Under the pieces are notes generated by a model, which saw nothing but the letters and a program-made list of their open reading frames with translations, made no database searches and was not told where the DNA came from. The position numbers and the translations under genes are program-made. A DNA stretch of 28,128 nucleotides. Source: a virus. The DNA is taken from positions 1 through 28,128 of IMG/VR virus record IMGVR_UViG_3300028553_000134; one strand, written 5' to 3'. Below are positions 21,554-27,338 of this stretch, in pieces. How positions within the stretch are numbered: position 1 is the first letter of the stretch; every line of letters begins with the position of its first letter.

Positions 21554-22480
21554 TTATTTTAGCATAGAAATGATTGAATTATCAAACTGGAACTCCAGCT
21601 TTTTAATGTCATCATCTTCCATGTCTCCTATGTCTTTATATTTTTTGTCTAGGCTAATAACAGTTACAAGATGACCTAGTTTTTCAACTAACTTATCTTT
21701 CATAATGCTACCAGCTTCATCGTTATCTGCAATTAGTACAACATTATTGAAGTACTTTTCTAATAGTCTGATCTGAGATACAGACACATTAGCACCCAGC
21801 GTTGCAACTGCTGGAAAACCTACTTGATCTAAGCGGATTGCATCAAATGATGATTCCACTACATATACTATACTAGAACTCTTGACTCTATGTAAGTTAA
21901 ATAGCACCTTACTTTTTGGAAGCCCTGGAGTATTTTTAAAATCTTTACCTTCAATAGTTCTTGCAACAAACCCTATGCACATTCCGTCAGGAGAATGAAC
22001 TGGTATAGTTACAGACCCCTGCTTTTCAGAATATCCTAGATCAAACTTAATAACAGAATCCTTGTTGATTCTACGACCATTGAAGTAGTTCATTGCTTTT
22101 GGCGCATCAAGTGCTTGCTTATTTAATCTTTTAATAAGAAGCTCATCATATTGAACAAAATCAGGTGGTGCGTACAATGCTTTTCCAACTATCTCTTGAA
22201 TATCTGATTGCTGCTCTTTACTTTTAATATAGCGAACAGTTTCAAAATATGATCTGCTAGAAGTAAACATAATTAGCTCAACAATATTTTTTGTTGTTTG
22301 GCATCCAAAGCAAAAGAACAAGCCACTATCTTTAGCTACTTCTCCAGCTGGTGTTCTAGTGTTATTGTGATAAGGACAGTATATAATAAAGTCATTTCCA
22401 AACTCAGCCTCAATGTCTAAGCCTGCACCATTAAGAACACGACGTATCTGCTCTTCTGTATAAATCTCTTTACTTGCCAT
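21554..22480 (-). CDS. DNA primase (zinc finger plus TOPRIM, DnaG-like)
   Basis: 308 residues from the ATG at 22480. The N-terminal zinc-binding part is C-P-Y-H ... F-F-C-F-G-C (Cys35, His38, Cys57, Cys60); the TOPRIM core has V-V-E-S-S-F-D-A (Glu209) and I-A-D-N-D-E-A-G (Asp252, Asp254). It makes RNA primers on ssDNA ahead of the DnaE polymerase. It is shorter than cellular DnaG and lacks a helicase-binding tail of normal size. I rejected the upstream start at 22522, which lies well inside the helicase gene; the chosen ATG overlaps the helicase stop by 11 bases. Confidence 0.9.
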   Translation of the reverse strand: MASKEIYTEEQIRRVLNGAGLDIEAEFGNDFIIYCPYHNNTRTPAGEVAKDSGLFFCFGCQTTKNIVELIMFTSSRSYFETVRYIKSKEQQSDIQEIVGKALYAPPDFVQYDELLIKRLNKQALDAPKAMNYFNGRRINKDSVIKFDLGYSEKQGSVTIPVHSPDGMCIGFVARTIEGKDFKNTPGLPKSKVLFNLHRVKSSSIVYVVESSFDAIRLDQVGFPAVATLGANVSVSQIRLLEKYFNNVVLIADNDEAGSIMKDKLVEKLGHLVTVISLDKKYKDIGDMEDDDIKKLEFQFDNSIISMLK

Positions 22481-23693
22481 CTTCAAAATCCTTATAACGA
22501 TAATACCCCTTGTCAAAGTCACATTGAACTAGGAAGTCTCCCATAAAACCATTACGGTTTTTTCTGAATGCACACTCAATAATGTCACTATTGCTAGAAC
22601 GACCAAGTGCCATAACCCAGTCAGCATCGTAGGCAATCTGTCTTGACCATGCTGTCTGTGCAAGGGTAGGTACAGTGGACATATCCTTGACATCATCAGG
22701 TGTAGCAGATGAGATAGCAATAATAGGAACTTCTTCACTAATAGCCATTAGCTTAAGCTCTCTTGATAGATTTTTCATCTTTACCGTTTCATTATCAGCC
22801 TTCTGGTTTGGACTCATAAGTTGAAGATAATCAACCACAACAAAGTCTGGTTTATACTGATCTAGCTTTCCACGAATAACAGATGGTGTAACCTCTCCAC
22901 CAGAGTCGTTAGATATAATATGGAATGGTGGACGACCTTCAATCTTACTGGTGTGCCACTTCTTCATCATATCAATTTCTACTTCACCATTTGATAGTTT
23001 TCTATGTGACCAAAGACCTTCGCCCATAATTGTAAATACACGGTTACGAACTTCTGTCTCACTCATTTCAAGAGAAATAATTAGTGGTGTCTTGCCTTGC
23101 TTCCATGCCTGCACAGCAAAGTACAATGCCATCCATGACTTACCAATTCCAGGATAGGCAAGGAATACCCCAAGCTGTCCTGGCATAATTCCAGATGGCA
23201 GGTAATTATCAAATCCTGGCAAGCCTGTTTTAATTCCACGCTGACCTAGTGCTTGCTGTTCTTTAACATTTTCAAAGTATGCAATTGCAGAATCAATATC
23301 TGTTGCATCAATATCACGAATAGAAGATGTATTTTTCTTTAGTGCAGATGTCTTAGTGATTAGCTCTTCAAGTGCTTGTGCACCTTGACCACTTTGAACT
23401 TCAGTTGCAGCAGACCTTAATATGTCCTTCATACTATCATTAACATACTCAACCTTTAGCTCTTCAAGGTGGTGCTTGGTTGCACCAACATCCTTGACAA
23501 TATCAAAGTCTCTAAACTTTTCTACCACAAGAGATGAAGGTGGCACTGTTCCATTATTTTCAGCATACAGACGAATAAAGTTCCATACATCATTATGTGT
23601 TCTTAGCAGTGTCTCTACATTGGCTTGCAGTAGTACATGGAGTTGTTTATCTTGCAATACCGCTGAAATTACTTTAGCCTCAGTGTTATTCAT
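22470..23693 (-). CDS. dnaB: Replicative DNA helicase (DnaB-type)
   Basis: 407 residues. A helical N-terminal domain (about 1-120) is followed by a RecA-like motor: Walker A A-Y-P-G-I-G-K-S (179-186), S-L-E-M-S (207-211, the H1a region), and Walker B F-V-V-V-D-Y-L-Q-L-M (284-293). F-R-K-N-R-N-G near the end is the arginine-finger region. It is a hexameric 5'-3' helicase that opens the fork and recruits primase, whose gene overlaps it. Slightly shorter than bacterial DnaB. No loader is identified with certainty; the upstream 102-residue gene is a candidate. Confidence 0.93.
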   Translation of the reverse strand: MNNTEAKVISAVLQDKQLHVLLQANVETLLRTHNDVWNFIRLYAENNGTVPPSSLVVEKFRDFDIVKDVGATKHHLEELKVEYVNDSMKDILRSAATEVQSGQGAQALEELITKTSALKKNTSSIRDIDATDIDSAIAYFENVKEQQALGQRGIKTGLPGFDNYLPSGIMPGQLGVFLAYPGIGKSWMALYFAVQAWKQGKTPLIISLEMSETEVRNRVFTIMGEGLWSHRKLSNGEVEIDMMKKWHTSKIEGRPPFHIISNDSGGEVTPSVIRGKLDQYKPDFVVVDYLQLMSPNQKADNETVKMKNLSRELKLMAISEEVPIIAISSATPDDVKDMSTVPTLAQTAWSRQIAYDADWVMALGRSSNSDIIECAFRKNRNGFMGDFLVQCDFDKGYYRYKDFEDGK

Positions 23694-23994
23694 TTAGCCA
23701 CTCCCTTGCTTTAGCCCTGCGTTGTTGTCTCTCTTTTATATCTTGTTCTACATCTAGTTTACCATTAAGAATTTTTTCTGCGTTATATGCAAAGTAGTTC
23801 CAAGTTGGATCTTGTGCAACAGAAAAGTAATACTCAAGTAAGTCATAGCATTGAGAAATACCGTATGACTCAATAAGACCATCTGAGGCCCACTGTTCAA
23901 CATTTAAATTTAGAGATGGCTTTTGTTCATATCTTGCAGTATGCAATTTTGAGTATCTGCTAAGCAAAGCCATTCGGTCTTTGCGCTCAGCCAT
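23686..23994 (-). CDS. Hypothetical protein before dnaB, possible helicase accessory
   Basis: 102 residues, helical and charged, with D-G-L-I-E-S-Y-G-I-S-Q-C-Y-D-L-L-E-Y-Y-F and a basic C-terminal R-Q-Q-R-R-A-K-A-R-E-W-L. I do not recognise the family. Its 8-base overlap with the helicase and the size of the product would fit a helicase loader or adaptor, but there is no motif for it. One base is shared with the 68-residue gene upstream. Confidence 0.55.
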   Translation of the reverse strand: MAERKDRMALLSRYSKLHTARYEQKPSLNLNVEQWASDGLIESYGISQCYDLLEYYFSVAQDPTWNYFAYNAEKILNGKLDVEQDIKERQQRRAKAREWLNE

Positions 23995-24200
23995 TACTCT
24001 GAGATTTCAGACTTTGCTTCTTGAATCTTCTCAGTTAGCTTATCTTCTACAAACTTATATACACGCTCAAAAGCTTCGTTTGTAGTCTCTCCATCACGCT
24101 TGCTATCTACGATACCTAGATCAAGTCTAAGTGATTGAAAGTTACCTAGATTAAGGGTATAACCAAGTGTTACATTAATCTTTGTTGTATTGTTTTCCAT
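23994..24200 (-). CDS. Small conserved phage protein, unknown function
   Basis: 68 residues. An N-terminal two-strand sheet (I-N-V-T-L-G-Y-T-L-N-L-G-N-F-Q-S-L-R-L-D-L-G-I) is followed by an amphipathic C-terminal helix rich in Glu and Lys. The N-L-G-x-F-x-S-x-R-x-D-x-G layout is familiar from small proteins near helicase genes in phages. It starts just downstream of the promoter at 24279-24307 and the end of the HTH gene. No activity can be stated. Confidence 0.6.
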   Translation of the reverse strand: MENNTTKINVTLGYTLNLGNFQSLRLDLGIVDSKRDGETTNEAFERVYKFVEDKLTEKIQEAKSEISE

Positions 24201-24220
24201 TATCCACCCATTTCATAGTT

Positions 24221-24763
24221 TTAAATATTTTCTGACCAAACAGGAATGAACCTGCCATCTTCTGTCTTCGTATATGTAAGTATACCATCTCCCATCCTGC
24301 GAGTCAATTCTTGAGTTGTTGGTGTCATGTTATTTGTAATAAGTTTATCTTTTCTTGGTTGACCAATATGTATGCTTGCTAAAATTGAACGGATCTCTCT
24401 TACCTGTGACTCAGAGTAATAAGATCTAATTGTAAAACCTCTTTCACCATTAAGCTTTGCACCAATAGGCGGAGGAATAACTCCTCGTTTAATTAAACTT
24501 GGCATATACTTTCTATGTCTATTGACAAGCTTAGCAGTCTCTGCTACACTGTATGCTCTTTCTCTGCCTTTTTTGAAATCAGAAAGTAAGCATGTCTCTA
24601 AACGATCTTTAGTTATATTGTAAAACGTAACCATTCCAGTTGAACGGGAGTTATGATATACCCTGACCAGATCACCATTCAAAAACCATACTTTAACTTT
24701 ACCCTTAATTACAGGTTCGTTATTGTATGCTTGGCTCTGAATCTTTCCTTTTGAAGTATCCAT
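24221..24763 (-). CDS. Winged-helix/MerR-like DNA-binding protein
   Basis: 180 residues. A small beta domain (V-K-V-W-F-L-N-G-D-L-V-R-V-Y) leads to a helix-turn-helix of MerR/excisionase type (about 70-95: A-Y-S-V-A-E-T-A-K-L-V-N-R-H, then I-K-R-G-V-I-P-P-P) with the typical G-V-I-P-P wing. It is probably a regulator or an organiser of DNA structure for the phage. Its start, supported by GAGGG, lies 55 bases inside the zinc-ribbon gene, a rather long overlap; there is no other in-frame ATG before the conserved part. Its 3' end carries a good promoter for the helicase genes. Confidence 0.65.
   Translation of the reverse strand: MDTSKGKIQSQAYNNEPVIKGKVKVWFLNGDLVRVYHNSRSTGMVTFYNITKDRLETCLLSDFKKGRERAYSVAETAKLVNRHRKYMPSLIKRGVIPPPIGAKLNGERGFTIRSYYSESQVREIRSILASIHIGQPRKDKLITNNMTPTTQELTRRMGDGILTYTKTEDGRFIPVWSENI
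24279..24307 (-). promoter_or_regulatory. Internal promoter for the helicase-primase-polymerase operon
   Basis: Minus strand: -35 TTGACT (24307-24302), a 17-base spacer, and -10 TATACT (24284-24279) with a TGG extension. The string GATGG-TATACTT is shared with the promoter at 5363. It lies in the 3' end of the HTH gene; transcription would start near 24272, about 70 bases before the 68-residue gene. Confidence 0.6.
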
Positions 24764-24900
24764 TGTCCCTCTGTTGTCGCCCCTACTGGGTGATAAAACT
24801 TTCTATTGCCACATGTAAGACAAGATGTTTCTATATGGTCAACACTTGTATATTGTCTATCAACAAATACACGTCCATCACACTTGCTGCATTTTAACAT
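24709..24900 (-). CDS. Small zinc-ribbon protein
   Basis: 63 residues beginning M-L-K-C-S-K-C-D-G-R-V-F-V-D-R, with a second pair in S-C-L-T-C-G-N-R (Cys4, Cys7, Cys27, Cys30), a rubredoxin-like zinc ribbon, and a basic tail after G-Q-W-I-L-Q-K-E. This M-L-K-C-x-K-C-x-G-R-x-F-x-D start is widespread in aquatic phage genomes; nucleic-acid binding is assumed, function unknown. It lies 8 bases after the 44-residue gene. Confidence 0.75.
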   Translation of the reverse strand: MLKCSKCDGRVFVDRQYTSVDHIETSCLTCGNRKFYHPVGATTEGQWILQKERFRAKHTITNL

Positions 24901-24908
24901 TAAGTATC

Positions 24909-25043
24909 CTAATCTTCTTCTTTTTCACCAGCCAGCATTGTAATATCTGCTCTAAGAATAGCCATTTGTGTTTCATAGTGAGTTACTAGCTCGCCTATTC
25001 TTTGCTGTAGTGCAGTTATCACAAGATCATGTTTTGTAGTCAT
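24909..25043 (-). CDS. 44-residue helical protein, first gene of the replication operon
   Basis: M-T-T-K-H-D-L-V-I-T-A-L-Q-Q-R-I-G-E-L-V and on to an acidic end G-E-K-E-E-D. A single amphipathic helix with heptad-like hydrophobic spacing suggests a coiled coil. Strong AAGGGG site and an extended -10 promoter upstream; it tiles with the zinc gene at an 8-base gap. I recall similar short K-H-D-L-V ... L-Q-Q-R-I-G-E-L proteins in other phages, without function. Confidence 0.65.
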   Translation of the reverse strand: MTTKHDLVITALQQRIGELVTHYETQMAILRADITMLAGEKEED

Positions 25044-25066
25044 TTTTCCCCTTTTGCTTTATTATA

Positions 25067-25075
25067 AGTATATCA
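25067..25075 (-). promoter_or_regulatory. Extended -10 promoter at the head of the replication operon
   Basis: Minus-strand TGA-TATACT, with a second TATAAT immediately after it. No standard -35; that region is occupied by the palindrome at 25083-25098. Transcription would start near 25060, leaving about 17 bases that hold the AAGGGG ribosome site of the 44-residue gene. Confidence 0.55.
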
Positions 25076-25082
25076 CACGCTT

Positions 25083-25098
25083 GCAATACGAGTATTGC
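25083..25098. promoter_or_regulatory. Palindromic operator candidate upstream of the replication promoter
   Basis: GCAATAC-GA-GTATTGC is a perfect 7-bp inverted repeat with a 2-base centre. It fills the -35 region of the promoter at 25067, directly after the glycosyltransferase stop codon. A two-base loop and the lack of a T run argue against a terminator, so a protein-binding operator is the better reading. Confidence 0.5.
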
Positions 25099-26028
25099 TT
25101 AGTTTTTATAAATTGGCTTTATATAATCTTTTGATTCAAAGTCAAGACCCATTTCTGTTTGCAAAGCTCTATACTCTTCAACGTGATCTTGTAATCCATA
25201 CATTCCCAAATCTTGTAGAGTAAATAGTTTTGTCAGTCTTTCTCTTGCGCTTTTATCTCTTAATCCCCAGTTTGAATTATCATTCCAATGAAACCCACCC
25301 CTTTTTCCATTATCTCTATCGTAATTTGTATATATTGCATTGATTGCTGGGGCAACTAGATTTACCCCTTGTACTGAAAGACGAACTCCAAGGCTTATTT
25401 CTTCTCCTAGAAAATATAAATATGGATCATATGGGGCCTTCATAAATGCCTTTACAGAACCAAAAGCAAAGTTAGCAGCAAAGCCATAAACTTTATCGCC
25501 AAACTCTAAGTCCTCAAGGTCTCTCCATCTTAACAAATAAACATTCTCTATTTCATCCCACTCTGGAACTACCTTATGTAAACTTTCGTTATTTAGATTT
25601 ATTTTGTCAGTGCCGTTTCCATTTTCATCCCACTCTTTTAAAAATCCATGGGGGTATTTAGTAAATATATAATCTGTTCCCCATTTTGAAGAACACTTAG
25701 TATATTCATCAATAAGCATTCTATCCCATTCTACTTTTGCTCTTGAGTGAGAGTCTGTATGCAAAAAATATTTATATTGATCAGATAGTAGGGAGTTAGC
25801 TAAATGTCTTCCAGAGCATGCTCCATCTGCTAATTTATAGTCAATCTTTTGATAAGATATTTGTTCTTTTGGTATAAATGAAAAATCAAAATTTGTTTCT
25901 GGTCCTTCATGTGAGACTAAAGAAAAAAACAGATTATCTTTATTTTTTGCATTTTCGTAAAAACTTCTAACTGTATTAATTAAATCTGGATCTCTATACC
26001 CAGCAAGACTTACAAAAATTTTATCCAT
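25099..26028 (-). CDS. GlcNAc-type glycosyltransferase (Skp1-Hyp GlcNAc transferase-like)
   Basis: 309 residues matching the PF11397 (CAZy GT60-like) layout: I-F-V-S-L-A-G-Y-R-D-P-D-L (4-16), A-C-S-G-R-H-L-A-N (70-78), the metal/sugar-nucleotide motif H-T-D-S-H-S-R (90-96) with W-D (101-102), A-A-N-F-A-F-G (184-190), and P-Y-D-P-Y-L-Y-F-L-G-E-E (199-210). In protists the founding enzyme adds GlcNAc to hydroxyproline of Skp1 in the cytoplasm. No signal peptide or membrane segment, so also cytoplasmic here. It lies 17 bases downstream of a prolyl-hydroxylase-like gene, and the Thr-Pro protein is in the same run of genes. The exact sugar and acceptor are inferred; other hydroxyl acceptors are possible. 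Confidence 0.82.
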   Translation of the reverse strand: MDKIFVSLAGYRDPDLINTVRSFYENAKNKDNLFFSLVSHEGPETNFDFSFIPKEQISYQKIDYKLADGACSGRHLANSLLSDQYKYFLHTDSHSRAKVEWDRMLIDEYTKCSSKWGTDYIFTKYPHGFLKEWDENGNGTDKINLNNESLHKVVPEWDEIENVYLLRWRDLEDLEFGDKVYGFAANFAFGSVKAFMKAPYDPYLYFLGEEISLGVRLSVQGVNLVAPAINAIYTNYDRDNGKRGGFHWNDNSNWGLRDKSARERLTKLFTLQDLGMYGLQDHVEEYRALQTEMGLDFESKDYIKPIYKN

Positions 26029-26045
26029 ACTTATATTGTATCAGA

Positions 26046-26645
26046 CTACTTCATCCATGAAACCACAGCATATCTTTCTCCTTCAATAACTGGAGACACT
26101 GAGTGGTTATAGACATAGGTTGATGGAAATAAAATCATTTGATTAGCTTTTGGTTTAAAAGTAATATTAAAACGAGGAAAATTAATTTCTCCACCTGTAT
26201 AGTTATCATTTAAATAGTATAGAGTAGAAATTCTTCTATGATATGTAGGGTGGTCATCTATATGGTTACTGAAAAACTGACCAGATCCATATTTTAAAAT
26301 GCCATAGGTGTCGTGCCACTCTGAATATACCCCGTATGTTTGCATATAATCTTTTTCTATTGGATCAAAATTTTTAAAAAACATATTATTAGTGTTTATA
26401 AGAAAGGTCTCAGACTTACTTTCTGTTGATATATCTTTAAGACCACCCATGTAAGGAATACCAATAGCGCTTGTATCTCTTGTTTTAGTATTTACCATTG
26501 GATCTGAAGATTCTTTTACTTCTGCTTCTATCCATTTTAATCCCGCAGAAATTATACCTTCTTCAATATCTTTGTATAGATTTTCGCTATCTGGAATTAC
26601 ATTATTATATACAACTATACCTGGTGCAACTTCTTCTTTTATCAT
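26046..26645 (-). CDS. 2-oxoglutarate/Fe(II) oxygenase, prolyl 4-hydroxylase-like
   Basis: 199 residues. The iron ligands are complete: H-I-D (His128, Asp130) and His181 in Y-N-H-S-V; Arg191 in E-G-E-R-Y binds 2-oxoglutarate. L-Y-Y-L-N-D ... G-G-E-I-N-F-P (142-157) and F-K-P-K-A-N-Q-M-I-L-F-P-S (163-175) are the usual double-stranded beta-helix strands of P4H-like enzymes. It splits 2-oxoglutarate to succinate and CO2 while hydroxylating a substrate, most plausibly a peptidyl proline. Such oxygenases are common in aquatic phages, but their substrates are mostly unknown. Here a GlcNAc transferase follows directly, and a Thr-Pro repeat protein precedes it by two genes. Confidence 0.88.
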   Translation of the reverse strand: MIKEEVAPGIVVYNNVIPDSENLYKDIEEGIISAGLKWIEAEVKESSDPMVNTKTRDTSAIGIPYMGGLKDISTESKSETFLINTNNMFFKNFDPIEKDYMQTYGVYSEWHDTYGILKYGSGQFFSNHIDDHPTYHRRISTLYYLNDNYTGGEINFPRFNITFKPKANQMILFPSTYVYNHSVSPVIEGERYAVVSWMK

Positions 26646-26648
26646 TTT

Positions 26649-26888
26649 TTACCATTTTCCTATTGGACAAGTTGCTTTTTCTAACTTTGTTTTAAATTTC
26701 ATTACACAACCACATTTTTTACATTGAGTTGTTAGAGATATAAACTCTGGACAAGCCTTGCATATATTAAGTCTATCAGAATGTAAGTCATCACTAACAT
26801 ATTCTGTGTTCGGATTTAATAAATCCCAAGGTCTTGTATCTCCAAGATTTTGTTTATACTTTTGCCAAGGAGTTAATTCGTCTTTCAT
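26649..26888 (-). CDS. Cysteine-rich small phage protein (DUF6171-like)
   Basis: 79 residues. A variable front (T-P-W-Q-K-Y-K-Q-N-L-G) is followed by a conserved zinc-type block: R-L-N-I-C-K-A-C-P-E-F, Q-C-K-K-C-G-C-V-M, K-T-K-L, and A-T-C-P-I-G-K-W at the end (cysteines 43, 46, 56, 59, 61, 74). This R-L-x-x-C-x-x-C-P ... C-x-x-C-G-C ... C-P-x-G-K-W pattern is typical of small proteins in aquatic phage structural regions; function unknown. It sits 3 bases ahead of the oxygenase, so they are co-expressed. Confidence 0.72.
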   Translation of the reverse strand: MKDELTPWQKYKQNLGDTRPWDLLNPNTEYVSDDLHSDRLNICKACPEFISLTTQCKKCGCVMKFKTKLEKATCPIGKW

Positions 26889-26909
26889 AAAATTCCACCC
26901 ATTCTATTA

Positions 26910-27305
26910 TTAAGATTCTACAATCTCAAATGTTATTGTTGGATTGCTTGATAATGCAGCAATAAGCATATCATTATGTGCCACTCCAATACAATATCCG
27001 TTCATTCCATAATACGTATTATTTTTTAAAAACGCAAAAGATATACATCCATCTATGCAATCTCTTATACAAGGCAGCCTGTGCTCTAGCCCTTCTGGAG
27101 CAATAAACTCTGATCCATCCCAAACACTAAGTTTGGCTGGAACATAATTCAAATGTGTAATATTTAATATTTCTGGACTATTAGATAAAGCATAATCTTT
27201 ATTGTGCTTATTATCATCTAAAACAGAGCCATCATCTTTAAGTTCTATTGAATAAAAGATGATTTTATCATCCTCTACATTTAAATAGAAATTTTTTCTT
27301 TTCAT
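26910..27305 (-). CDS. Unknown protein in the Thr-Pro/glycosylation cluster
   Basis: 131 residues, acidic, mostly beta-strand by look. The segment P-A-K-L-S-V-W-D-G-S-E-F-I-A-P-E is reminiscent of short tail or fibre-associated proteins, and L-P-C-I-R-D-C-I-D-G-C-I-S carries three close cysteines. I do not recognise a family. A strong AAGGAG site precedes the ATG. It lies between the Thr-Pro gene (33-base gap) and the cysteine-rich gene (21-base gap), so it may be part of the same particle component. Confidence 0.6.
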   Translation of the reverse strand: MKRKNFYLNVEDDKIIFYSIELKDDGSVLDDNKHNKDYALSNSPEILNITHLNYVPAKLSVWDGSEFIAPEGLEHRLPCIRDCIDGCISFAFLKNNTYYGMNGYCIGVAHNDMLIAALSSNPTITFEIVES

Positions 27306-27338
27306 TTTTTCTCCTTTTTATTATAAAATTCTACCATA

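Noticed and set aside
22481-22522. Longer primase start
   Set aside because: It would extend the overlap with dnaB to over 50 bases and adds no conserved residues; the ATG at 22480 gives the typical start.
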